In this document: positions 1 through 13,374 of the stretch, in pieces | Layout: each line of letters starts with the position of its first letter | Numbering within the stretch: the stretch's first letter is position 1 | Source: Tetracladium setigerum | Lineage: Eukaryota; Ascomycota; Leotiomycetes; Helotiales | Assembly (NCBI GenBank): GCA_031472005.1 | Contig: PZJY01000001.1 | Coordinates: forward strand, 2,542,001 to 2,606,000 | DNA length: 64,000 nt | Direction: 5' to 3' | The notes under the pieces: generated by a model | Told to the model about the DNA's origin: nothing | What the model saw: only the letters and a program-made list of their open reading frames with translations | Databases searched by the model: none | Made by a program: the position numbers and the translations under genes

Positions 1-21
1 TAATCGGCTAACCCAGTACAG

Positions 22-1786
22 TTCGTTGCGCGCGAGAAAACGATTGCCGTCATCGCACATTTCCACGAATGGTTATCTGGTGTAGCTCTTCCTCTCTGCA
101 AAAAGCGCCGAATCGATTGTACGACCATCTTCACAACCCACGCCACGCTCCTCGGTCGATACCTTTGCGCCGGTTCCGTTGATTTCTATAACAACCTGCA
201 ATACTTTGATGTGGATGCCGAGGCTGGGAAGCGTGGTATTTACCACAGATATTGCATCGAGCGTGCGGCAACTCACGCTTGTGATGTTTTCACAACCGTC
301 TCGCATATCACGGCCTACGAAAGTGAGCATCTCCTCAAGCGCAAGCCCGATGGAGTCCTCCCCAACGGTCTGAACGTTACCAAGTTTTCTGCCATGCACG
401 AGTTCCAGAACTTACATCAACAGTCCAAGGAGAAGATCCACGACTTCGTTCGAGGTCATTTCTATGGCCACAATGATTTCGATCCAGAAAATACCCTCTA
501 CTTCTTCACTGCCGGTCGTTATGAGTACAGGAATAAGGGTGTCGATATGTTCATAGAGTCCCTAGCCCGTTTGAACCACAGACTGAAGAGTTCCGGATCC
601 AAAATGACCGTTGTCGCATTCATCATTCTGCCAGCACAAACGCAGTCTCTGACGGTCGAGGCATTGAAAGGACAAGCCGTGATCAAGTCGCTGCAGGATA
701 CGGTGGACCACATCAAGAATGGAGTTGGAAAACGAATCTTTGAGCGCGCTCTCAAATGGCATGACGGAGAGTCTATGCCTGATGAGAAGGACTTGATCAC
801 AAGCCAGGATCGCATCCTTCTTCGCAGGCGCTTGTTTGCCATGAAGAGGCACGGCCTTCCCCCAATCGTGACCCACAACATGGCCAACGATGCCGAAGAC
901 CCAGTTCTGAATCAGATCCGAAGAGTCCAACTCTTCAACCACCCATCCGACCGTGTCAAGATTGTTTTCCACCCAGAATTCTTGAATTCCGCGAACCCGG
1001 TCCTGCCAATGGATTACGATGATTTCGTTCGTGGTACCCATCTCGGTGTTTTCTCTTCATACTACGAGCCATGGGGTTATACTCCTGCCGAGTGTACCGT
1101 CATGGGTGTTCCCAGCATCACCACCAATTTGTCCGGTTTCGGGTGCTACATGGAGGAACTCATCGAGAACTCGACCGATTACGGTATCTATATCGTGGAT
1201 CGACGTATGAAGGGTGTTGACGATTCCGTTAACCAACTCACCTCCTACATGTTCGATTTCGCCGCAAAGTCCCGTCGTCAACGTATCAACCAGAGAAACC
1301 GAACCGAGCGTCTCTCGGATTTGTTGGATTGGAAGCGAATGGGTATGGAGTATGTCAAGGCCAGACAACTTGCTCTCCGAAGAGCCTACCCAGCCTCGTT
1401 TGACGGTGAAGAAGAAGCAGACTACATCACTGGCGTTGACCGAAAGATCTCCCGTCCCTTCTCGGTTCCAGGTTCGCCAAAAGATCGCAGCGGTATGATG
1501 ACCCCTGGCGATTTCGCCAGTCTGCAAGAGGGCCGAGAGGGATTGAGCACAGAGGATTACGTTGCGTGGAAGTTGCCGTAAGTTTTCATTTTTCAATTGA
1601 GGAGATGATGAGAGTACCGTTACTAACAATTCATAAAGTGAGGAGGAAGACCCAGACGAGTATCCATTCCCGCTCACCCTCAGATCGAAGCGAAGCACCG
1701 GACCCGCCAGCCCACTTGACGGCATAATCTTGAACGGTGGGGCGGTTGCAGCACCAGCCGCACCCGCAGCAGAATCAACATCATAA
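22..1786 (+). CDS. GSY1: Glycogen synthase (GT3 family), 5'-truncated
   Basis: Transfers glucose from UDP-glucose to growing glycogen chains in the cytosol. The window opens inside an intron: a GCTAAC branch sequence is followed by a TACAG acceptor ending at 21, so the visible exon starts at 22 in phase 0 and the N-terminal exons lie outside. The translation contains the AHFHEWLSG segment typical of eukaryotic GT3 enzymes. It also has the catalytic E-x7-E motif (EPWGYTPAE, about 1069-1095) and the arginine-rich allosteric cluster (RRQRINQRNR, about 1273-1302). The C-terminal tail has SRPFSVPGSP, resembling the conserved regulatory phosphorylation segment. An intron at 1578-1638 (GTAAGT...AAAG, with a TACTAAC branch) joins the long exon to a last short exon coding an acidic, Ser/Pro/Ala-rich tail and ending in TAA at 1784-1786. 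The tail is probably phosphoregulated, as known for yeast Gsy2. No frame problem is seen. Very confident. Confidence 0.95.
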
Positions 1787-3911
1787 CCATGAAGCGATTT
1801 TGAAGGATTGAACGAGGAATTTGTGAATATTTGGAAGGAGCTTTGTCGGATTTGGGGAAGGGGGAAGTGGGGGAAATGGAAGGGAAGGAAATACACGGCC
1901 AAGGGGAGTGATCAGGGCGAAAAACTTTGCATGGAACAGGAGCCAAAAAAACAGAAAGGGATCGCTCCGCCTTGACGAAGGGGGCTAAGCTAATACTGTA
2001 CCAAGATGTCACTTTTTTCCTTATTTTTTTGTTACTTTTTGTTTGAGGGGTCATCCATCTTCCATTACTGCTTCCCTCGTTTTTGTTTTTGTTTTCGTGT
2101 CACCGTCATAGCCTCATAGGTTTAGGTTCAGCTGCATGCATGCATCATCATCCATCGTTGAGTTTTTGATCTATTGTTACGTTTTTGTGTTTGGAATTTG
2201 GTTTGGATCTTGAGAAGAATAAATCCCATGCAAATATCGCGAGGTTCTTGTCTACTATTATATCAGAAGGGTCGGTGGTTTCCCCCTTTTGATATAGTGG
2301 GTTGTATATACCATTTCCAAGTTTGTTCAAAGCTCTGTTTTGTTGTCCCATCAAAGTGTTCTTCTTCTTCTTGGCTTTCACAAAGTGTTCCCTCGTGCTG
2401 AATTATCGAATCGAATTGAAATTGAAACTGGATTTGAACAAATCGAAATGAGTCAAATAAAATAACGAGGCAGTCTGGAGGTTGGCTACTGCTTCTTAGG
2501 GGGGATGTTTCTTACAGTAGGATGATCAATCATACAGCAGAAGCAGGGAGGGAGGGATGGTGAAGAGGGGTGGGTCTTGGAAGGGGTATAAGTAAGTAGT
2601 GAAAGCAATATTATTTTCTTACCTTTCTCAATTCTATTTCTTCGCTTCTTTTCAAAAATCACAATTATCTCCTTTGTTTATTATCAACTTCCAATGGAAC
2701 CAAAAAATATAAGATTAAACTAATAATTAAATTGGAAAAAAAAGAGGAATCACGTGTCTAACCTCACTGTTCTTTGTCTTTTTCTTTTTCTTTCTACTTG
2801 ATCATATTGAAATGTTGCTAAAAGGAAAATGGAAAATAGTGTGTAGTATAGTATAGTAGAGTATAGTAGGTTATTATGCCTTTCAAATCGTCATAGCAAG
2901 GGTGAGTGAGTGCAACAAGAAATTGGGAATGAGGGACATGGAATGAGAACGAACTAGGTGGGTGCATCTAGCTATTGTGCAGGATCGGAAGGGTTGAAAA
3001 GGGCGTGAGAGGTGTGAGAGGGAGGAGGATATCCTTTAAACTTTAGAGGTTTGGTATTATCAAATATGAAAGGAGGGAAGAAGGAGTCAGCTAGTGATGT
3101 AATCTGACCAATTGCCTTTTTCGTGTAGAGAGGCGACAAGGCTCCCCGCCTTTTACCCATGATGGTTTCTCCGTTACATATTACTCAGATCGATCACAAT
3201 AATAGAGCATCTATGCCAAATCACAATCCAGACCACGAAAATCCAAGTTCAGCAAGTTAAGCGAGAGAGAGCGCAAAAGTTTCCATTTCATTCATGTCAC
3301 TCACCCCCGCCTAACCCACCCCTCCACCCACCTTTGTGCAACCTTCTGTTTACACAAATGCCCTCCCTCTTCCACCTCTCCCTCCCACTTCCATCGTTCA
3401 TCTGTCCCCTTCACCCAAAATCCAAAGCCCGACTTCATTGATTGACGCCCCACCCCTCCCATAACTGTCTATAATGCACGTTGCTTGCTCTGAATAAGGT
3501 CGCCCTTCCCTTGCAAAAAAGAAAAATTAAAAGCTCTTGATCCCATTCCTCATAAAAAACGCCGATGTTTGCCATGCTATTTAGGTAGGTGGATTAATGG
3601 GTAGGTAACTAAAGAACCCCTCAGAAAGACACAACAAAGAAGAAGAAGAATAAGTAGGTAAATAGGGACTTTCCATTACGCGCGCAAATTCTGTGAGCCT
3701 AAGTGTGGAACCTTGAAACCAAAAACGCCTGTTGCTATGCTATGCTAAAAATAAAATGAGAAAAAAGCTAAAGAAGATAATTTCAGCGGCGAAAGGGCAA
3801 GTCCATTCTTGTTGCGATGCGGAAGGATCTCCTTCACTTGCGAGAAGGCAAACTCCCTTCTACACGACGGATGAACGCAATGGTGATGAAGGCGCCAGAA
3901 TGTGACAACCA
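1787..3911. other. Convergent intergenic region, no gene seen
   Basis: Lies between two converging genes, so both 3' UTRs must fall here. It holds A/T-rich and simple-sequence stretches, for example TAGTA-type repeats near 2843-2870 and an agaagaagaa run near 3640. The longest ORFs are 60-80 codons, with no recognisable protein and no splice-linked extension. No RNA gene was recognised. Confidence 0.6.
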
Positions 3912-6900
3912 TCATTTCTTGTCACCGCCCAACATGGCCCAATCGAGGCCGTCGACAGCCATAAAACCCCCATCAGATTTACGACGTTGAGGTTCTCTTC
4001 CAGTACTCAATTCGCTGTCAGCTTTGCGTTTCTTTGAGCCCGGAGATGGTACGTTTTTCGCGCTTCTGACTTTTGATGGCGAAGGAGAAGGAGATCTTCG
4101 ATCTGATCTCTGCTGTCGATTGGGGCTAGTGGGAAGATGCCTTTTCCCTCCAGAGCTCGGTCTTTTCGACTGTAATACCGGGCTGCCATCCGACAAGTAA
4201 AGTGGATTGTCACTTGCACCACTCGTCTTCTTGCCCGGCGTGTCAATCTTCTTATTAGGCGTGTTAAGAAGCATAGGATCGTTGTGTGTCGGCACAAGAG
4301 AAACGTTGTCTTCTCCATCGAAATCGATTGTGTTATGAGAATCAACCAGCTTAAGTCGTTTGATCCTCGGAGACTGACTTGATTGAATCGATTGAGAACT
4401 TCGAGGGCGGGTGCCAGATGTATGTTTCGTTTTATTCAAAGTCTCGAGGCCGTTCATGACCGGGGAAGCCGACTTTTGTTGTAGATCACGGTTCCGACTG
4501 CCAGCTGCGGGTCGTGGATTGCGATCAGGAGATTCAGGTATCTCAATAGCTGGGTATGCCGTGCCTTTCTGCCGGGGGACTTGCGACTGTAAGTTGTTAT
4601 CTTCTTGGTCTCGACAGGTTGCCGGCCCCTTTCTGGGATTCTAGCTGGCACCTTCGCCTGGTGATATTCTTGTTGATTTTGCGTGCGCTCAAAACCAGAA
4701 GCTGTGTCGATTTCATGATATTCTGGGGACCTTTTTGGACTGTCCTCATCTAACAACATAAGATCAACAGGCTCCTTCTTGGGGGACTCTGAAGGGGGGG
4801 CACCGTCGAGGAAGAGAGGTTGTTCAACACCTCTGTATTATCCACCGACGAGACACGTTTACCAGAGACTGGTAACAAGCTTTTGTTCTCGAGGACATTC
4901 TGCGCTCCCAGAAGCTCAGCAGCTTGCTCTGTTGATCCTTGAATCTCCTTGGTAGTATGATTCTCTACCTTGGCAGGTTGTTTCCCCAGTTTCTTTGCAA
5001 GCTTAACCCGTTTCTTCTCTTCCGCAAGTCCTTCGTTCACGACAACTTGCTCGGCTTGGAACCGGAAAAGAAGATCGCGAATTTTGCTACGTAGCTTCGG
5101 AGCTTCTGGCCAATTGAGCGTCAGATCCTCGGAGCCGGCCATGAGGCCATGGATGAAGTCGTCTCCTTTTTCAAGGAACATCTCAATGTACATGAGCAAA
5201 AACACCCCACAATCGCAGAAATTCCCCTGTTGAGGGATGTGCTTTGCCGTCAACCCAATTTTGGGTGGATCATGAACATCTTTGCCATGTTTCGTCTTAA
5301 TTTCCGCAAGTAGATATGCCTTCAAGTTAGTGCAGATGGGCGAGTGAGTGATTCCGAGAGAATCGAGAGTTATGATGCGCGGCGAACCCGTATCGACTTT
5401 GCGGATTGCGGGTAAAGATTTCCTTTTTTGCTTCGAGGTAGAGGTCGACTTTGAGTAAATGATATCCGATACAATGAGATTCTCTTCGTCCTCAATATTG
5501 ATACATCCAGAATTACCTTTAGTTTCCCCAGAGGAAGCGCCTCTTGGATGCCCAGGCATGTTATCCGACGCATGATTTCCATTTATTGACTTTTCCTGAT
5601 CTGATGTTCTATCTTCAATAGACAAGCTCTTTACTGCATGAGAAACCCCGTTCGGAGTCCCTGAAGTTGACGGCACGTCTACCTCCGAGTCTGGGTTTAG
5701 GAACTTCTTTACGTTGCAGATAATGGCAACAAACCAATGCGAGTTTTCATTGACGGGGACGATAATATAATCAAAATCGAAAAGGTCGACTTTCGATGTC
5801 CATCGTTGTACCGCCTCGTAATTGATTTTCTTGCCTCGTGGGACGTTACTGGTCAATCTTTCGTAAAAGAATGTATTTTGAAAGTAAACGCGCTTTGCTA
5901 GGCCGGGATTCTCTTTTTGGAGGTTTGCTTCGAGATATCGAAGATAAAAGACCAATAGATTGTCGTTCAAAAATTCGCCTTCATCCAGCCTTTTGATGTC
6001 CTGCTTATCGACCGTAGCCTTGTCCTTGCCTTCTCGGGGATATATCAGCGATGCCTTCCAGTCGCTTTCCCAACTTGTGTTGTGATCTGACCATCTGTCG
6101 GGGGGTGGAGGAGGAGTGGGTGATGCTATACGGGGTCGTGGTTGACGTCTTGCTACAGGACGAGTTGACGGAGGAGCATCTACTAGTTTATCTGAGGAGC
6201 CGTAGAAATTGACTGGATCGATAGCTGTGGGCATCGACCGAAGCCCTCGAGGCGCAGGCATCATGGAGGCTGCAATTTTGACCATTCCTTCCGCTTTTCT
6301 TTCTTGAACTTTCTGGAATGTAGCGTCCACTTTTGCCCTTTCCTTTGCACCAAGCCACGCGACATCCTGCTCTTGCTGTTGTGGAAGCTTCTTTACAGAA
6401 GCCCTCGTATGTTTCAACGCTGAAAAGAAAACTTTGTCAAGCTGACTTGATTCCTTCGGAATCCCACCCACTTGTGGCAGCCTGCCTTTGATGAAACCTC
6501 TCAGGCGTTCAACTTGGTCAAATCCACCAAGGTCCAGGTAGTATTTGGTTGAGGAATCCTTGGCCATCATTCTCGATGTATGTAAAACAAGTTTTCCGCC
6601 GTCTGTTGCATACTCATATCTCTCTACCTTGCTCACAGGCAAGGACCACACGAGCTGATCTTCTTCACCAAGTATCGTCAACGTGTCGCTCCTTTCGTTC
6701 TTTACGTTCTTTTCATTGAGGACTAGGGACCACCGAAGGTCTGGCACAAGTAGCCATGGTTCCCTTTCGGAAAACGCTTGCTTGAGTTTGAAAGTCTCCT
6801 CACTCGATTTTCTCGAGGCATTCGCAAACTCTGTTGCGTGAATTTTCCCCCTATTCGAGTCCCCTTCATCTGAAGATACGTCAGTAATAGATGGTCGACG

Positions 6901-9019
6901 TGCCCCGGGATCTGGTAAAGGTCTTGATCGGCGCTTAGATTCTGTGTTTGCTGATAATCTCATTTGCTCCTCTGGCTTCAGTAATGCACTTGCTGTAGCA
7001 AGGTGTGGGTCGGCACTTGTGCCGTAAAAGTCCTTGGAAAGATCATCAACACTCTCGTTGGGATCTTGGGTAACCCGAGATGGCTTTTTCCCCAAGCCTT
7101 GGTGAGGCTTCCGGGCCTTAATGAAGTATGGAGACTCCGTTGAATCTTGCGAGGCGATAGGATTAACTTCGCTTGCATGCTGTTTAAAGTGATTTATTCG
7201 TGGTTCTTTCAATCTTGCAGCTCGCAAATTTGCAGTCCCTTGGTAGACAGACGCAGACCCGACCCCAGAGGGGATCTCGACACGAGGATATGATATCGGG
7301 TTATTCGTGGTATTAGCAAGACCCAAGTCTTCCTCGTCCAATTCTATGCGATCATTGGGGTCTTCTCCCGCACAAGTAGAACTTTGATTTGAAGCCCGTC
7401 TTTCTCTGACCTTTGATGCTCTGCCCCGTTTTCTTGCTACTGTGGTCTGGGCTCGAATCTTGTCGCCATCTCCCCCAAAACCACTTCGGGAAGCGCCGTG
7501 TTTCTCATTCCCATTGTGTGACTGAATCACCAAACCTGATCTCGCTGCTGATGAATGCGTCTTTTCGACGCGACGATGTTCCACCTCAGAACCTGGCGCC
7601 CTGTGGGCCCTAGAAGTAACGGATCCTGTCTCTGAGATCTCCTCCTTCTGCCTTCGGTTGCTCGAATGTGGAAACTCATTGTATTCTTGCGGGTTAGATG
7701 TCGTCAAATCAAAATGTTTTCCTGACGACGGCTTGGTAGGTTTGATAATGGCTTGATTTTCGGACAACCTGTTGATTGGGCGTGTGCCCCCGGGTATGGA
7801 TTTCTACGAATAGTAAGAAGTTGCAGAGGAAAACAAAGCCTCTGTACATACCCTTTTAGTCGCGGCTGAAGAGGAGCCCGAAGTCTCTGTGTGTACCATT
7901 TTGTTTGCAGTTGAAGAGGATATTCCAGCCGCTGTAGATATCACTTTGGTCGCAAATGCAGAGTTCAGACCTGTAAACAACGTTTGTCCGTTGTTCCAAA
8001 GTGACCTGAGCCTAGAAATGGACGATCAGTATTCAACAAATAGACTTGATATCGTTGCCCTACCTGCCGGGTTCTTTCGTCTCTGCCGAGTCCTGCGGTA
8101 TCTTTGTGTCTTTCCTCTGCCGGTCATCTTCGGCCAAATAATTCACTGGCGGCTCTCTTTGTCTTCTGTGCCCCTCCTCTGGTCTGTCGTCCGCTGCCGC
8201 TGCCTCGGCGTCCGAGCTATCGAGCTCTATTACTACCTGACTGCAGTGTTTTTTGACTGGGGGTTTTTGGGTGCTAGGTTTCTTGACTCTTTTTACAGAC
8301 AAGGTTTTGCCTTCGTTTTCCTTGAAGTTGCAAGGTTAGCAAGATATCGCAACAATTCGCACGTGCCAACAGCTGGCATAGCTGGAAACTCGTCCCACCA
8401 TGTAATAACATTAGAAGATTCAACGTACATTTGGTTCAATATCTTCTGCGCCGGTCTTGTGCTCAAGACTTGGTGATCTTAACGGGCTGGTTGTTAGCAG
8501 ACCAGCACTTGGCGGCGGCCTCCTCTCAGCACTGGATCCGGGCATGCTATTGGCCAGAGCTTCATGCTCTTCTTCTGCCCCAGGAAAAGTGAGATCCTGA
8601 TGGGAGTTCTTCAGGCCGGGATATAAAACGCGTTTCTTTGAGGGATATCTTTCATCGTCACGTTGTGCTGGTCTGTTTCGCCCAGAGGAATTTGCAAAAG
8701 ATTTTCGTGGTAAATCGTGGTTGTGAGTGTTGGTTTGGGAGAGGACGTCGTTGATGGGGATAGGTTTGTGACCAACGGCGGCGACCGAGACTTCCTGTTC
8801 TTGCGACGCCAAGAAAAACTTTCTCTTTCTTTGACTATTTTCTATTTCAAAAGAGGTGGCTTTGCGAGCGTCTCTTTGCAAAAAGGCATCGGCACAGGAG
8901 TCTATCGTCATGCTTGACGGCGATGGAGCTTGTTGACTTTCTGCCTGCGGCATTCCTTCATTTGTCCTGGATGGCAGTATTGGGAGGAGAGCAGGTTTAG
9001 GCCTTTGGCCGAACCTCAT
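3912..9019 (-). CDS. ULP2: Ulp2/SENP6-7-type SUMO protease (two apparent frameshifts)
   Basis: Cysteine protease of the C48 family that removes SUMO from nuclear substrates, in particular SUMO chains. Exons are 9019-8429, 8320-8064, 8011-7852 and 7803-3912. The introns are short with clean donors (GTACGT, GTAGGG, GTATGT) and join in phase. After correcting two single-base deficits the protein is about 1633 aa. The catalytic triad is visible: His about 1025 (NSHWFV), Asp about 1150 (ITLDSLG) and Cys about 1201 (FCDCGVF), with a Gln just upstream in PQQGNF. About 125 residues lie between His and Asp, the long insertion expected of Ulp2/SENP6-7 rather than Ulp1. The N- and C-terminal arms are Ser/Lys/Arg-rich and probably disordered. 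The frame breaks at a G7 run (4794-4800) and a G5 run (4574-4578). Adding one base at each gives a continuous reading to the stop. The start is ATG 9019; an upstream in-frame GTG was rejected. Confidence 0.88.
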
Positions 9020-10078
9020 GTTGATTGTGAGAGATACCACCAGGCAAAATGGTTCTTAAATTTCAAGCCTCTGGTGGTGATGCTTGTCGCGGTCGCGGTC
9101 ACCGCCGCGTTTGGTTGTTTGTCACAATTCAGGTAGTCAGGAATAGAGGCAACTGTTGTCTGTGAGATGGCTGCTCTTCCCGTTTTGCAAAAAGTACAGT
9201 ATCAAATTTTGGAGGTGAGTTTCAGGGGGGGCTTCTCTCTCTCTCTCTCTCTCAACCGTGGCGAATTTTCTTGATCCAGTTGAAGCCGACGATACAGCCT
9301 GAAGTGTTCTGACAAGGCATATATATATATGAACGGATGAAAGGGCGAACAAAGTGGTGGAGTTTTATGCATCTAACTGATGACGACGTATCACTTGAAC
9401 CCTCCGAATGTTCAGCTTAGACGTGTAGACAGAGAGTTGCCGTTGTTATAAGATGTTGCGTTTGAGATCAAGTCTACTACCACCTCTGTCAGGGAGCATG
9501 GAGGACTGCCAGAGTTAATTCACCTTGAGCTAGGCATATTTAGTTTGGCAAAGCTGAGGTGAAGAGATATTCGAGGACTCATATCAATACTGCGTGGGTT
9601 TTGGTGAATTTGTATGAGGAGCTCACTAGGCATGTCGAGGTACATTTTCTCCGAGATAGTATATAGTTTGAGATCGAGAAAGGCAGCCCATTTCTCAGCC
9701 AAAGTTAAATCATTCTAATACGTATGAATAGAGTCCATATAGTAAGTTCGTGGGTGCCTTATCTTATAGCAGCTAGTCTTTATCATTTTATAATTAATGA
9801 GATTTTTGGATGACGATACCTTTCTGCACAATGGATTCCCTCAATTCTCCAGAACAAAGACCCAGTTTATTTCCACCCTAACATCACATCTGACCCCAAG
9901 TCACATAGAATATCAAATGTAGTTTCGAATAACTCAGTTGGAATGCAATTCTTGATACAGCTGTACAATGGTAACTGAGGTACCACAACAAGTGCCCCAG
10001 TACCTTCACCCGTCGAAACTCCACTGTGGGATATCCATTGATAGGCATCCCCTTCAAAACAAGTCCCTCTCAAACTCT
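9020..10078. other. Intergenic region: SUMO-protease promoter and COX6 3' end
   Basis: Contains the upstream region of the minus-strand protease and the 3' flank of COX6. A CT dinucleotide tract (9235-9253) and a short TA run (about 9321-9331) lie 200-300 bp upstream of the protease ATG. No supportable coding region. Confidence 0.5.
9235..9253. repeat. (CT)n microsatellite
   Basis: About nine CT units, read as (AG)n on the protease's coding strand. It lies about 215 bp upstream of that gene's ATG, within its likely promoter or 5' leader. Confidence 0.9.
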
Positions 10079-10882
10079 TTATTTGGAAGCTTCTGGGTAC
10101 AGATCCTCCTTCAGATTGACACCCAATTCCTCCCGGAGTGGCTTGAGCTCCTCAAGATATTGGTCGTATTGTCCCTTGTTCTCGACCTTTGCCTTGATTC
10201 CTATTCGAAGATGCCATGTCAGCCGAAGTATTCTTGCGTCCTTATCCATCCATCCCCAAGTCCTCTCCCACCCTACAGAAATACGTACCCTCGAAGATCC
10301 TTACGGCGGTTGGGTAGTCGTTGACTCGTCTTGCGGCCTTCAATGCAGCTGTGAGAACGGATGGCGAGGGAACAAGATCGTATGCGAAGGCATTGTTAAG
10401 GTTACGCTGTTTGAGATGATATTAGCACATGCTCCAACAAATGGTTCGATTTTGGAAAGTGCCCAAAACTGAGTATGATCGTACCTGGAGCTCGAAGACA
10501 TCCTGAACACTGTCAAACTCCTTCTCGTATCTGTACATCAACGACAGGTAATTAGCAATTGACGCTCCCAACTCCTCGACTGATGGTGTTTCGATTCGGC
10601 GTGAACCTCCTCCAACGCCCCCTCGCCCAACCCATCCGCCCACAACACCCATTGATGGCCAACATACCTCGCGGTGAATTCTTCAAAGCTCTCCTCGTGG
10701 TGTCCCTCGGAACGGCGAACGGTAGTGCTGAAGCTGCTGGCAGATCCGGAGGTTGCGATCAAGGCAGGTACGGCGTAAACAGCGCTGGAACTGCGAGTCT
10801 TGAGGCTACGGAGGCCATTGGATCGGAAGAAGCTCGAGGGTTGAGCGCGAGACGCAATGCGCAACAATGAGGTGGACGACAT
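10079..10882 (-). CDS. COX6: Cytochrome c oxidase subunit VI (mammalian Va homologue)
   Basis: Nuclear-encoded matrix-side subunit of respiratory complex IV. Four exons: 10882-10668, 10530-10485, 10406-10289 and 10200-10079. Donors are GTATGT, GTACGA and GTACGT with YAG acceptors, and the total is 501 bp coding 166 aa. The first ~50 residues are rich in Ser, Arg and Ala without acids, as expected of a mitochondrial presequence. The mature part starts near HHEESFEEFTARYEKEFD and continues through VQDVFELQRNLNNAF, LVPSPSVLTAALKAARRVND and the conserved end EELGVNLKEDLYPE. One exon is only 46 nt. The intact frame and family-typical length support a working gene. Its promoter lies in the gap towards the elongase. 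Confidence 0.96.
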
Positions 10883-13374
10883 TAGGAAAGCTGGTTTGTT
10901 GGAAGATGATTTGGGGATTGTTTGGAGAGCTTCATCGAACGATGTTACTTTCGATTTTCAACTGGGACGTAGCCGATAGCCAATAGGGGGCAACCATTAA
11001 CAACTCATTAGTCAGCGACAGTTGTTCCTTAAAATGGAATGGGCTCTGCTTCGGGTGATCAGTTCATGTCCTTCCAGAGTGACCAACACAATTTCTATTT
11101 CGAAATCGCTCCAGCACCATTATACTAAATCTAGAGTCTTGAATCGGTGGACAAATTCGTTCAGCTGAAGCTTTCTTGTTGAGTGTGGTCACAAATACCT
11201 TACAGTTCATGCTTGATTGAATCGACCTCGTCCCGGTCCGACCCAACCCGCACACACAGTTTGGAGAACGACAACTTCGACAATTATTGATGCCATTTTC
11301 CTTGGCCAATGCCTGTTCTCAACCAACCTGTGTTCGATATGGATGGGTATTGTCTTGCAAAAGAGTTATCGTTTGAAAATTAGCTGAAGATGTTTTCATT
11401 TAACATTTGACCATCGGCGGCATCACTATTGCTCAACTTCAAACTCAGAAAGAAGTTTTGAATCTTCGCTAGTCGACACACTTGGCTTGCAAGTCCAACA
11501 CTTCCTAATGCATGTGTATTGGCTATTTGAGAATTTATATCTCCAGCTTCTTGGAACGATTCAAAACCTAGCAAGTGCATATACCCTATGAGAGACAGTC
11601 ACCGAAAGCGACCACACTATTTCGTCTCTCTTAAGACAACATGCAAACCACTCCTAGAGACGTCCTTTTAACCCTGAGACCATCATATTCCATGGTCTCG
11701 TTTGTGAATGACTACATTAGGGAAATTAATGTAATGAACAAGTATCTCCCTCGTCGCCTTCCGCAGCGAAGTCTCGCCTTTTTCAATCTGAAGAGGGATT
11801 TCATTTCATTCCAATGATTCCACGAAGCGACACTTCAACTAGCATTACTCTTCACTTGCGAGTATATATCCTGAGGCAGAAACAAGATATTCTGGTCATC
11901 AGCACACAGACATTGTGGCATGGAAAGCATTGATTTTGAAAGAACTAGGTAGACGAGAGACTTTCACTCATCATGCCCAACAAGTTGAAAACTGATCCTT
12001 CTTCGGTGTTGTAGTGATAACGCCAACCACACTAGTGAACCAACATCATCATGAAATGAAGATATCTCGGCCGCATTATCGCCAGCTTTGGATGTTGGCA
12101 AAAGACAAACTCTTCGAAGACCAGCGAAGATCTCAGTGGTGAGGACCTTACAACAGTTACAAGTAATCATGGTCAAAAAGTCGTAACACGGGAAGACAAT
12201 TATACGGGAATTTTGAATGCATGGAGCTTGAGTGGTTTTATCTGAGCAATTATTGAGAATGACTCCTTGCTGGATTTGGATCATTGGGGTATACTCGAAT
12301 CATCTGGATGCTAGAAATGCCGCAACATATTTTTGTCAGAGTAAAATTGTGGACAACGAGTCTCTTTCAAGGATATGTCGGATATGTAATCTTACCATTA
12401 GCCATTTGAGGGTGGTCTATAATGCCTGATTATTTGACTACTAGGGACAACTTTGAAGCGCAATTGTGAGAGTATCACTTTACCAGCATCAATGATGACT
12501 GTAATGCTGCAAACAAAAGGCCTTTAGCTTTCGTACAAAGGATTCAAGTGATCTCTCTCTCTCTCCCTCCGCATTCAGTACTGTACATTCTGTACTATAC
12601 CAGCAAGGAAAGTGTGTGTTCTGACTAACCATGACGTTTTCGTCGCTGACGCTGCATATCACGAAGCATTTCGCTTCGCTATTCTACGAATCTATGAATG
12701 ATAGAGAGAAACCTCATGAAGGTCTATCACATGCAGAACATCACCACACTTCAACATCGCAATTCCACGCCCAGAAAGACACGATAACCTCCCAAAAACA
12801 AAGAAGCAATTCCCCCCCAGTGCCCGCCCCTATATGGCCCATACGCGAACCTCGGTGTGGGCGCGCGAGTCGGAGATTCAGCTCTCGCAGGGCCACGAAC
12901 CACGCTGGGACCAATCAGGCGGCCTACAAATCCCAAGTGTGTGGATGTAGCACGGAAATTGCGCCTCTCCCCCTTTTCGGAAGGCGACCACATGAAAAAT
13001 AACATCTCGGTTGGTCTCGTCTCGTTGTCGTCTTCACAACACCATCGACTTCTTCTATATTCTCCCTCTCTCCCCTTTCTCTCCCAAACACAACACTCCG
13101 AAAACGACGACGATTCTTTGCATCTCGTTGTTCTGTTGTAGCTGGCCATTGCCTCCCTCCTTTCACCGTCACTCCTTCCACTACTTCTTTTTTTTAATTG
13201 CTTTATTGCGCTACCAAGTTTTAATTGAGAGACCGCCTTACGTGTCTACCATCACAACATCCTCCTCCGCGCGACGAAATTCCTACTTTGAATCCATCGT
13301 CTCAATCGCAATCGCAGTCGTATCTTCCTTCCCAATACTCGCAGACAGGCCGTGTCCGCAACCCGACCTCCATC
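10883..13374. other. Divergent intergenic region between COX6 and the elongase
   Basis: About 2.5 kb separating two divergent genes. The last ~400 bp before the elongase ATG is pyrimidine-rich (CT/CCT runs from about 13020), typical of a fungal promoter or leader. A CT tract lies near 12553-12566 and one GTACTGTAC copy at 12578-12586. ORFs in the middle (up to ~130 codons) look random in composition and have no partner exons. No RNA gene recognised. Confidence 0.55.

Noticed and set aside
1057..1902. 281-codon minus-strand ORF opposite glycogen synthase
   Set aside because: Antisense shadow of a strongly conserved gene. No protein-like motifs, and it runs into the 3' UTR.
3912..4759. Two separate small genes downstream of the SUMO protease
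   Set aside because: Both ORFs continue the protease reading after single-base corrections in homopolymers, so they are its C-terminal tail.
8717..8917. Plus-strand ORF in ULP2 exon 1
   Set aside because: Shadow of the minus-strand coding exon.
9968..10472. Two overlapping plus-strand ORFs (118 and 148 codons) opposite COX6
   Set aside because: They cross COX6 exons and introns and lack any recognisable protein sequence.
10883..13374. Possible genes at 11964-12284 and 12631-13149
   Set aside because: Short, overlapping ORFs on both strands, without motifs, conserved-looking segments or splice partners.
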